DNA from: Erythroxylum novogranatense
Taxonomy: Eukaryota; Streptophyta; Magnoliopsida; Malpighiales; Erythroxylaceae
Assembly (NCBI GenBank): GCA_029891385.1
Contig: CM057227.1
Coordinates: 61,505,567-61,569,566, forward strand
Direction: 5' to 3'
Length of the DNA: 64,000 bases
Part shown: positions 24,477-35,506 of the stretch, piece by piece
Layout: every line of letters starts with the position of its first letter
Numbering within the stretch: the stretch's first letter is position 1
The notes under the pieces: generated by a model
Database searches by the model: none
Told to the model about the DNA's origin: nothing
Seen by the model: the letters and a program-made list of their open reading frames with translations, nothing else
Made by a program: the position numbers and the translations under genes

Positions 24477-27400
24477 TGTTAGGACCCGATCTGAAAACCG
24501 GATTCCAACCAAAAAAGCGGAACAGAAATGGCTGAAACCAAAGCAAAACATGAAACAAAAGCAGACGGAAAACGAAAACGAACGAAAGCAAAATCTAAAG
24601 AAAGGAACATAAGGAGGTAGCAAAATCATAAGCGAAAGAGAAGAATGGTATTTACAATACGAAAGCAAATCCAATCTTAAAGCGAAAGAATCGGAAGCAA
24701 ATCAAAACTAAGCAAACATCGGATCAAATCGAATCGAAACCAATTTCCGAAATCCGTGAACAAATATTTTAGGAAAAGCATCGCGTTGGAAATCTTAAGA
24801 CTATCGGTCTAAGCAAATCCAAATCTGTGTACTTTTTTTTCTCTTTTCATTCTTTAATCATTCTCATACAAAGCACTTCAATTTCTCGTTTGGACAAATT
24901 CATCCCCAACCAATATCTCAATCTACTTGATCCTATTTAAATCATGATCATCAATTACACAAAATCTTACTAATCCCTTCTTTTGTCAGTGGACACTTAA
25001 TACACATATCTATATGTCCGCAACTCATACACAATAGACGCTTCAATAATTCCCAAAATCTATATGCGAATCCTAATTCATTTTACCATTCCATATACAA
25101 ATCTATAATGTATTTACGTCATGAAATACGTGCTTAAAAAATATTCCATAATACAACATCAATATTAAAATCCAAATACATAAAGGATACAAAATCCCCT
25201 AAATTCTCAACAAAAGTCTAAGATCTTGTTCTTACCACCATTTAACAAAAACAATACAATATGCACAAATACAAACAAACAAAAACCTTCACTTTCTTTC
25301 ACCCGATCTTCTTCTCATCACCTGTGGATGGGAATGAAGGTGGGGGTGAGCTTATAGCGCGTGGGTAACAGTTTATAACAAATAAATAACCAAAACCCTT
25401 AAAATTCTTTTTCTTTTATGGTCTTAGAAAGCATTTCCTTGAAATCCGTAAATCACATTTTCAAAAAATTCTTTTCTTGCTGTATTCAAAATTGCAATTT
25501 GCAAAACGTATGATTTTTAGGCTTTCAGTCATAAACCCAAAGGTTACAAAACATGAATGCATCAACTGGACAATTCATAGATGCAGTGGCAAATCACATA
25601 TGCAATGCACAATAAATGGCTCGAGAGTTCCATAAACACGACGGATAACCGAAGTTTACCGTAACCACGACGAGTTCAATTTCTCAGGATCTCGTGGCCT
25701 CAAGTGGGCAGCCAGGAGAAGGCTATGGGTCATCGTGCATGAGACTAACGAAACAGGTTCTCTCTTGCCCAATCACAACCACATAATCATGCTTAAATCA
25801 ATTTATCGAATGCTCTTTTTCGAATATACGAAATGCCATGGAATTTTCGAGGCATAACACAAATGTATTTTGCAATTCATCAAAAGTTCATGTATTGAAT
25901 CAATAATGATTTTTCAAATCATTCATATAATGGTGCAAGATTTATGATGCAACTAAAATTAGAAAATCTCTTTGTTTAAAGAAAGCATTAGTGGCTTATA
26001 AATTCTATTATAAACAGGTACCCACCTCATTTCCATGCTTGAACTTTGTCCCAATCATCAATTTCTCCAATGCCTTTCTTAAAACCCTAATTCATTCCAC
26101 ATCCAAAATTGATCCCATTCAAACATGTAATCACCAAAATTGACTTTAGAATTCACAAAACCACACCAATTCCAAGGTATCTAAACCAAACACTCTCTAA
26201 AAGATCAAAGATAAAAAATCGACTCTTATTTTCATCTTCTCCAATTTCGGATTTTCTTGGTTCATAATGGAGCTCTCTTCATTCTCCACCTTTTTCTCTC
26301 TTGAATCAACATAGAAAGCTTGCTTGAAGACCCCTAAAAATCAAACCCAAGCTATCTCTCTTTTATTTCTCCTTCACTCATCCGAAAGCTTGCTCTCCCT
26401 TCTCTCTTCTTTCTCTTGTTCTTTTTCTTCATTTGTCTCTTAATCGTGCATCCTCTTTAGGCAACCACGACAACCACTTTATTTATACATGTCATGTCAT
26501 TTAATGAATGGTAAATGACCTAATTGCCCCTCCATGTAACCCTATAAACTTAACCCTTTAAGTAAACTTCCAAAATTGCCCCTTTATTGGTCCTTAAAAC
26601 TGACATCTTTTTTTATTATTTCAATCAAGTAAATGAAGTCATTTGACAAAACCTTCTGTTAGAGAAATGTCCCTCTATGTCTTGCAAATCCATCGTTTCA
26701 AGAATCAGATCGATCGGAGCTCTATAACTCAAGATATATCCAAAATAGTGAAGTCTGTTCATCAGACCCAAGGCTGAACACTACGCCGAGTTTCACTCAA
26801 GAAATTGAAAGTCTTAGAGACTTAATTGTAGTTCGGCTCCTTCAGAACATATGCAGCTCCATGTCTCTATTTTAATTTTGCAAAAGAATCCGATCTATTG
26901 GAGCTCTATATCTCCAGATATCTCCAAATTACTAAAGTCTATTCGGCCATTACAAAACTGAGACTAAACACTACACTTAACTTAAATCTAGAAATTGAAA
27001 GTCTTAGAGGCTAAATTGTTGATCGGCTCCTACTGATAAATTGTAGATCCATTTCTCTATTTTAATTTTCAAAAATAATCAGATCGATTGGAGCTCTATA
27101 GATTGACATATCTCAAAAATACTGAATACTATTCAAACTTTTAGAACCGATCAGCTCACTTTGATCTGGTCGATCTTTCTTCATTTAATGTCAAAACCAA
27201 TCAATTTGGTATGGAAAGATAGAAAAATATCTTAGGAATCCAACGCTTCGAAAATCAGATCAATCGGATGTCGGACGAAGAATTTATGCTCAAAAGAGCA
27301 GAGGGAGATCAGATCGACCGATCGCTCAGCCAGGCGATCGATCGCCTAGCCAAGCGACCGATCGCCCAGCGTTAGGGCACGCTGGCGGTCGATCGACCGC

Positions 27401-28762
27401 TTCATGTGATCAATCGCTCAAGACGCCGTCAAGAATGGGATCCTGACCTCCTAACTTCTAACCTTCATATCTTTTGACTTCGAGCTCCAAATTTTATAAA
27501 CTTGGTATCCTTAGAAATATAAAAGACAAATCTACAATTTTCAAGGAGGACTCAAAAGCAAGCTCGATCTTTAAAGGGGTCAAAAATGCACTCAAATATG
27601 ATCGATCGATAATCTTCTCAAAACTTTAAACAACACCTCAACTTGTAAACATCATAACTTTTGACCCAGAACTCCATATTTGACAAACTTCATGTCTACA
27701 GAAAGGTAAAAGAACCCTCTACAACTTTTATGAAGGCCTTAAAAATCAGATCGACCTCTAAATGGGTCAAAAACTCCACACAAAGTGACTGGTCGATCAG
27801 CTTCACACTAAAAAGCATCAGAACTTCCAAAAATCATAACTTTCTACTCCCTTGTCCAATATTTTCGTGCTTTATATCAATGGAAAGATAAAACAAGCTC
27901 TACAATGTTCATGAAGAACTCCAAAGCAACTTTAACCTCTAGCTAAGTCAATTTTTCAATCAAAATTTCTGCTCTGTTAGCAATCACCTAAGCAATATCC
28001 AAACTTCAAATTATCATAACTTCTTGCCCCGATATCGAAAAATTGCATACTTTATGGCATTAGAAAGCTAGAAACATGAGCTACAATTTCATTAAGACCA
28101 TATTAACAAATTCTACATCAATGAGGGGAAAAATCAAAATCGATGCTACTGCCCGAAAATTTCCATACTGAACAACATTGAAACTTCACAATTTGACATC
28201 TTTCAGCCTCCACATCCAAAAATTTCATATTATACATCATTTTAAAGCTATTCTCATTCTCTATAACTTTCACGGAAACCATTTACTCCAATTCAAACCC
28301 CATCAGTACGGCAATCGGATACTTCATAGTATTTTTCCAAAACAACGCCAAATACACTTAACTTCGAAAACTCATAACTTTTGATTCCGATATCAAAAAC
28401 TGTCAAACTTTATGGCTACAGAAAGCTCTCAACATAATCTACAAATTTTATGAAGATCATTTCCTCAAAATCTGCCTAAATCAAAAAGTCAACTCTATAC
28501 TCCAAAAAGTCAAACTTTCTAATTTCTTCAAAATCTTACACTTTCACTTTCTATTTATTGATTTCAACTTCCATTTCAATCATCTCATCTACTTAAACTT
28601 TCATAACCAAAACTAATCTTCAAAGTCAGCAAAACCAATAAATTCTTTTTCTCATCAATTTCCTCAAGGCATAAAAACTTCTATAACAGAATTCATATCC
28701 GAAATCACTCATTGAATTCATTTTAATATTTCTAATTTTTACCAAAAGTTTGGGGCCCAACA
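24477..28762 (-). repeat. LARD LTR, middle copy
   Basis: From TGTTAGGACCCG to GGGGCCCAACA; 4,286 bp. A primer site lies on the left and a purine tract on the right, so it serves two internal regions. Its last 2 kb is built from units of about 180 bp: GGAGCTCTAT-type motifs at 26,716, 26,900 and 27,090, then a CG-rich block at 27,310-27,435, then CATAACTT-type motifs at 27,653, 27,835, 28,015 and 28,373. No genes. Confidence 0.9.
27305..27440 (-). repeat. GATCGATCG-rich variable block, middle LARD LTR
   Basis: Dense in CGATCG, GCGATCG and GGTCGATCGACC palindromes. The matching block in the right LTR (32,246-32,380) uses the same short words in a different order and number, although the sequence on both sides is nearly the same in the two LTRs. 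Confidence 0.75.
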
Positions 28763-29395
28763 ATTCTCCCCCTCTTAAAAGAATTTCTCCCTCGAAATTC
28801 CTATCTGAATAATCACCAAGTAACTTATTCTCTTAAATAATTTCTTAGAAATAATCATATTCAATCACTTTCTTAACTGATTCCTCATCATAAATATTTC
28901 TCAACTTACTCACAATTTATCACTTCTTGTATCAAATACCACCAATATCATATCATATCAATATTTCTTAACAAATTTACACAAGTCAATGGTCCAATTC
29001 TTAATAACCTTAATATGGACCAATACCATTCAATTTAATCCTTTTGAACTTCCATATATATATCTATATCTCTATCATTCAACTCATCTTTCACGTATCC
29101 TATATCACATCTCACATATATGTATCCAAAAGGAATTCATCCAAATTCATCGTGAAATTCAAACCTTAATCTCCATTATCACATTCTTTTATCATCGATC
29201 ATGCATTCGACACCTTGATCAACACCTTGATCAAAACATTCTTATACTCCAAATACATGTTAGTTCATTCACATCAGTATCACATTCTCATGAATTTAAA
29301 TTTTATCCTTTCAAACTCTGGTCAATTCCTTATGCATATCACTTATACACATACGTCCACGTAAGATCCTATTACTGGCGCTCTGATACCATAAT
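28763..29395 (-). repeat. LARD internal region, copy 2, complete
   Basis: 633 bp between two LTRs. On the minus strand it starts with TGGTATCAGAGC (29,391-29,380) and ends in a purine tract (about 28,780-28,763) preceded by a short stretch resembling the Tekay pol end. A 158-codon plus-strand frame (28,989-29,465) crosses the LTR edge, has no recognisable domain and is most likely chance. The minimum for priming is kept and all genes are lost, so movement would depend on proteins of a related element. Confidence 0.9.
29380..29391 (-). other. Primer binding site, LARD copy 2
   Basis: Reverse complement reads TGGTATCAGAGC, four bases from the LTR at 29,396. Confidence 0.9.
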
Positions 29396-32300
29396 TGTTA
29401 GGACCCGATCTGAAAACCGGATCCCAACCAGAAAAGCAGAACAGAAATGGCCGAAACCAAAGTGAAACATGAAACAAAAGCAGACGGAAAATGAAAACGA
29501 AAGAAAGCAAAATCGAAAAAAAGGAACATAAGGAGGAAGCAAAATCATAAACGAAAGCGATGAATGGTATTTACAACACGAAAGCAAATCCAATCTTAAA
29601 GCGAAAGAATCGGAAGCAAATCAAAACGAAGCAAATATCGAATCAAATCGAATCGAAACCAATTTCCGACATCCGTTAACAAATATTTTAGGAAAAGCAT
29701 CGCGTTGAAAATCTTAAGACTATCGGTCTAAGCTAATCCAAATATGTGTACTTTTTTTTTCTCTTTTCATTCTTTAATCATTCTCATACAAAGCACTTTA
29801 ATTTCTCGTTTGGACAAATTCATCCTCAACCAATATCTCAATCTACTTGATCCTATTTAAATCATGACCATCAATTACACAAAATCTTACTAATCCCTTC
29901 TTTTGTCAGTGGACACTTAATACACATATCTATATATCCGCAACTCATACACAATAGACGCTTCAATAATTCCCAAAATCCATACGCGAATCATAATTCA
30001 TTTTACCATTCCATATACAAATCTATAATGTATTTACATCATGAAATACGTGTTTAAAAAATATTCCATAATACAACATGAATATTAAAATCCAAATACA
30101 TAAAGGATACAAATCTCCTAAATTCTCAACAAAAGTCTAAGATCTTGTTCTTACCACCATTTAACAAAAACAATACAATATGTACACATACAAACAAACA
30201 AAAACCTTCACTTTCTTTCACTCAATCTTCTTCTCATCACATGTGGATGGGAATGAAGGGGGGGTGAGCTTATAGCTAGTGGGTAACAATTTATAACAAA
30301 TAAATAAGCAAAACCCTTAAAATTCTTTTTCTTTTTTGATCTTAGAAAGCATTTCTTTGAAATCCGTAAAGCATATTTTCAAAAAGTTCTTTTCTTGTTG
30401 TATTCAAAATCGCAATTTGCTAAACGTATGATTTTTAGGCTTTCAGCCATAAACCCATAGGTTACAAAACATGAATGCATCAACTTGACAATTCATAGAT
30501 GCAGTGGCAAATCACATATGCAATGCACAACAAATGGCTCGAGAGTTCCATAAATACGACAGATAACCAAAGTTTACCGTAAACATGACGAGTTTGATTT
30601 CTTAGGATCTCGTGGCCTAAAGCGGGCAGCTAGGAGAAGGCTATGGGTCATCGCACACGAGACTAACGAAACAGGTTCTCTCTTGCCCAATCATAACCAC
30701 ATAATCATGCTTAAATCAATTTATCGAATGCTCTTTTCCGAATATACGAAATGTCGTGGAATTTTTGAGGCATAACACAAATGTATTTTGCAATTCATCA
30801 AAAGTTCATGTATTGAATCAATAATGATTTTTCAAATCATTCATACAATGATGCATCATTTTTGATGCAACTGAAATCAAAAAATCTCTTTGTTTAAAGA
30901 AAGCATTAGTGGCTTATAAATTCTATTATAAAAAGGTACCCACCTCATTTCCATGCTTGAACTTTGTCCAAATCATCAATTTCCCCAATGCCTTTCTTAA
31001 AACCCTAATTCAAGACATAAACCCTAATTCATTCCACATCCAAAATTGATCCCATTCAAACATGTAATCACAAAAATTGAATTTAGAATTCACAAACCCA
31101 TACCAATTCCAAGGTATCTAAACCAAACACTCTCTAAAAGATCAAAGATCGAAAATCGACTCTTACCTTCATCTTCTCCAATTTCAGATTTTCCTGGTTC
31201 ATAATGGAGCTCTCTTCATTCTCCACCTTTTTATCTCTTGAATCAACATAGAAAGCTTGCTTGAAGACCCCTAAAAATCAAACCCTAGCTCTCTCACTTT
31301 TCTTTCTCCTTCACTCATCCGAAAGCTTGCTCTCCCTTCTCTCTTCTTTCTCCTGTTTTTTTCTTCTTTTGTCTCTTAATCGTGCATCCTCTTTAGGCAA
31401 CCATGACAGCCACTTGATTTATACATGCCATGTCATTTAATGAATGATAAATGATCTAATTGCCCCTCCATGTAAGCCTATAAACTTAACCCTTTAAGTA
31501 AACTTCCAAAATTGCCCCTTCATTGGTCTTTAAAACTGACATCTTGTCTGATTATTTCGATCAAGTAAATGAAGCCATTTGACAAAACCTTCTTTTATAG
31601 AAATGTCCCTCTATGTCTTACGAATCCATCGCTTCAAGAATCAGATCGATCGGAGCTCTATAACTCAAGATATCTCCAAAACAGTGAAGTCTGTTCTTCA
31701 TACCCGAGGCTGAACACTACGCCGAGTTTCACTTAAGAAATTGAAAGCCTTAAAGACTTAATTTTCATTCGGCTACTTCAGAACATTTGTAGCCCCATAT
31801 CTCTAGTTTAATTTGCAAAAGAATCCGATCTATTGGAGCTCTATATCTCCAAATATCTCCAAATTACTAAAGTCTGTTCGGCCATTACAAAACTAAGACT
31901 AAACACTACACTTAAATTCAATCCAGAAATTAAAAGTCTTAGAGGATAAATTGTCAATCGGCTCCTTCTGATAAATTGTAGATCCATGTCTCTATTTTAA
32001 TTTTCAAAAAGAATCAGATCGATCGGAGCTCTATCGATTGAGATATCTCCAAAATACTAAACACTGTTCAAACTTTTAGAATCGATCAGCTCACTTTGAT
32101 ATGGTCGATCTTCCTTCATTTAATGTTTAAACCAATCAATTTGTTATGGAAAGATAGAAAATATCTTAGGAATCCAACGCTTCAAAAATCAGATCGATTA
32201 TATGTCGGACGAAGAAGTTATGCTCAAAAGAGCAAAGGGAGATCAGATCGACCGATTGCTTAGGGAGGCAATCGATCGCCCAGCTTGTTTATCGATCGCC

Positions 32301-33693
32301 AAGCGCTTAGCATTTGGCGGTCGATCGCTAGCGCCATGGTCGATCGCTCACAAGACGCCGCCGTCGCCATGCGATTCTGACCTCCTAACTTCTAACCTTC
32401 ATATCTTTTGACTCCGAGCTCCAAATTTTACAAACTTGGTATCGTTAGAAAGATAAAAGACAAATCTACAATTTTCAAGAAGGACTCAAAAGCAAGCTCG
32501 GTCTTTAAAGGGGTCAAAAATGCACTCAAATATGATCGATTGATAATCTTCTCAAAACTTTAAACAACACCTCAACTTGTAAACATCATAACTTTTGACC
32601 CAGAACTCCATATTTGACAAACTTCATGTCTACATAAAGGTAAAAGAACCCTCTACAACTTTTATGAAGGCCTTAAAAATTAGATCGACCTCTAAATGGG
32701 TCAAAAACTCCATACAAAGTGACTGGTCGATCAGCTTCACACTAAACAGCATCAGAACTTCTAAAAATCATAACTTTTTACTCCCTTGTCCAATATTTTC
32801 GTGCTTTATATCAATGGAAAGATAAAACAAGCTCTACAATGTTTATGAAGAACTCCAAAGTAACTTCAATCTCTAGCTAAGTCAATTTTTCAATCAAAGT
32901 TTATGCCCTGTTAGCAATCACCTAAGTAATATCCAAACTTCAAATTATCATAACTTCTTGCCCCGATATCAAAAAATTGCATACTTTATGGCGTTAGAAA
33001 GCTGGAAACATGAGCTACAATTTCATTAAGACCATATTAACAAATTCTACATCAATGAGGGTCAAAATCCAAATCGATGCTACTGCCCGAAAATTTCCAT
33101 ACTAAATAACATTCAAACTTCATAATTTGACATCTTTCAGCCTCCACATCCAAAAATTTCATATTATACATCATTTTAAAGCTATTCTCATTCTCTATAA
33201 CTTTCACGTAAACCATTTGCTCCAATTCAAACCCCATCAGTACGACAATCGGATACTTCATAGTATTTTTCCAAAACAACGCCAAAAACACTTAACTTCG
33301 AAAACTCATAACCTTTGATTCTGATATCGAAAATTGTCAAACTTTATGGCTACAGAAAGCTATCAACAAAATCTACAAATTTCATGAAGATCATTTCCTC
33401 AAAATCTGCCTAAATCAAAAAGTCAACTCTCTACTCCAAAAAGTCAAACTTTCTAATTTCTTCTAAATTCACTTTCACTTTCTATTTCTTGATTTCAACT
33501 TCCATTTAAATCATCTCATCCACTTAAACTTTAATAACCAAAACTAATCTTCAAAGTCATCAAAACCAATAAATTCTTTTTCCCATCAATTTCCTCAAGG
33601 CGTAAAAACTTCTATAACACAATTTATATCCGAAAACACTCATTGAATTCATTTTAATATTTTTAATTTTCACCGAAAGTTCGGGGCCTAACA
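29396..33693 (-). repeat. LARD LTR, right copy
   Basis: From TGTTAGGACCCG to GGGGCCTAACA; 4,298 bp, collinear with 24,477-28,762. The same ~180 bp rhythm shows: CATA(A/T)CTT-type motifs at about 32,400, 32,586, 32,769, 32,949, 33,131 and 33,307. It is followed by TATGC and decayed Gypsy sequence. A frame at 32,202-32,411 crosses the variable block and is not a gene. Confidence 0.9.
32246..32380 (-). repeat. GATCG-rich variable block, right LARD LTR
   Basis: The counterpart of 27,305-27,440. ATCGATCGCC, GGTCGATCGC and similar words are kept, but order and spacing differ, while flanks such as AGATCAGATCGACC and CTCCTAACTTCTAACC are shared. Confidence 0.75.
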
Positions 33694-35506
33694 TATGCAG
33701 GTCGGGCGAGTGATTACAAGCATATGTTTCTAGACAGCTGAAGAAGTATGAGCTAAGTTATCATATACATGATTTGGAGTTTGTAGTGGTAGTATTTGCA
33801 CTCAAGATTTAGAGACACTATCTTTATGGGGATACTTGTCGTATATAAACCGACCACAAGAGTCTGAAGTACCTAATGACATAGAAAGAACTAAATCTCA
33901 GACAAAGGAGATGGTTAAAATTGATTAAGGATTATGCTTTAATAATCGACTATCATCTACGAAAAGCAAATATGGTAGTCGATGCCTTAATTTGTAAGTT
34001 CTGTTTGACAGTAACTGATAGGTAAGATCCTTACATAACACATTTGATGAGCATACGAAGCCTTGGGGTTGGACTCCTAGTGGCAGAGGATGATGGAACA
34101 TTGTTAGCATGGTTTGAAGTTCGACCGACATTATTTGATGAGATCAGGAGATCGTAGGTCGATGACCCCAAGTTAAGAGTTATTTAGGAGAAACTATCAT
34201 CTGAAGAGAGTGAGGGGTTTAGACTGAGAGAAGACAGGTTGTTAGTTTTTATAGGTAGAGTCTGTGTGCCGAATGACTAGCGAATCAGGCAAGCTATCTT
34301 GGAGGAAGCTCACAGTTCAACTTATGCTATGCATATTGCTAGTACCAAGATGTACTAAACTCTTAGAGTGAGTTATTGGTAGTCAAGGATGAAGAGAGAG
34401 ATAGCGGAGTTTATAGCCAGATGGCTTCCTTGTCAATAGATTAAGGCAAAGCATCAGAAACCAGTAGGTATGTTACAATCTTTACCTATTCTAGAATAGA
34501 AGTGGATAGATTGAAGAAGTCTACACATTTTCTACCTTTCCATACAATTACTCATTGGAGAGATTGACAAAGCTATATATCGATGAAATTGTGATGCTGC
34601 ATGAGGTGCTAGTCTCTATAATATCAGATAGGGATTTGAGATTCACCTCAAGATTTTGGTCAAAATTTTAAGAATCTTTAGGGACTAAACTGAAGTTTAG
34701 TAATGTCTTCCACCCCTAGATCGATGGTCAGTCAAATAGGATCATTCAGACACTGGAGGACATGTTGAGAGCATGTGTGATGGAATTCCAAAGGAGTTGG
34801 GACCGACACTTGCCTTTGATAGAGTTTGCTTATAACAATAGTTATCAGATGGCATTTTGTAGGAGGGAATGCAGGACACCTCTATGTTGGGATGAAGTTG
34901 GTACAACCAAAATCGAAGGAGCTTAATTGATAGAAGTCACCACTAAAAAAATCATTCGAGAGAAGTAGAAAGTCACCCAGGTTTGTCAAAAGAGTTATGT
35001 GGATAAGAGGTGATGACCATTAGAGTTTTCTGTTAATGACATGATTTTTCTTCAGATAGCACCATGTAAAGATATTATCAGATTTCAGAGCTAAGGGAAG
35101 CTGAACCCTTGTTATATCGACCCTTTTCGCATCCTGAACCACGTTAGGACTGTGGTGTATCATTTGGAATTGCCACCAGATTTGGATAGGATCCATAAAA
35201 TGTGTTCCATGTCTGGATCCTTAAAAAATATTTACTAGATCCATCTTATATTTTGAAGACACCTCTGGTAGAGCTAAGAGAAGACCTGAGTTTTGAGGTG
35301 AAACTAGTTTAGATTTTAGATCGATAGATAAAAAGATTACACAGAAAGGAGGTACCCACAATTAAAGTTCTTTGGAAGAACAACAAGGTAAAGGAGATGA
35401 CATGAGAACTTGAACATACTATGAGATGTCAGTACCCCCTTTTATTTGTGTCTTTGACTTAGGAGTTTCGAGGACGAAACTCTTTTGAGGGGGGGGGGGG
35501 AGGATT
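33694..35506 (+). pseudogene. pol: Decayed Gypsy pol: RNase H to chromodomain, and purine tract
   Basis: A remnant of an older Tekay-like element with many stops. In order: RNase H ([20 protein letters not shown] at 33,694, then [11 protein letters not shown]), the linker, the integrase zinc region (STYAMHIASTKMY, about 34,318), scattered core pieces over 34,500-34,920, an SYILKTPLVELREDLSFE stretch near 35,250, and a chromodomain remnant (VLWKNNKVKEMT near 35,368). The end FRGRNSF and a purine run with twelve Gs (about 35,487-35,503) lead into the LTR. The 5' half would lie left of the LARD array, outside the window. Confidence 0.85.

Larger units (their letters stand above)
1..33693 (-). 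mobile_element. Tandem LARD-like non-autonomous LTR array, interrupted
   Basis: Two 4.3 kb LTRs (24,477-28,762 and 29,396-33,693) flank a 633 bp internal segment (28,763-29,395). A second internal copy lies to the left (1-189 plus 24,196-24,476), split by a Tekay element. Read on the minus strand, the internal segment begins with an initiator-Met primer site beside one LTR and ends with a purine tract beside the next. The middle LTR has a primer site on its left and a purine tract on its right, so it is shared by two internal regions. The tract and the short conserved stretch before it match the pol end of the Tekay elements, which points to origin by deletion from a Tekay-type chromovirus. 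No coding sequence remains. The right end is followed by TATGC, the expected target-site copy; its partner would lie left of the window. Confidence 0.85.

Noticed and set aside
28989..29465. 158-codon plus-strand frame in the LARD internal region
   Set aside because: It crosses the internal-LTR border, has low-complexity Ile/His/Tyr composition and no family motif; most likely chance.
32202..32411. Small gene across the GATCG-rich block
   Set aside because: The frame is open because of the CG-rich word repeats and is not kept in the partner LTR.
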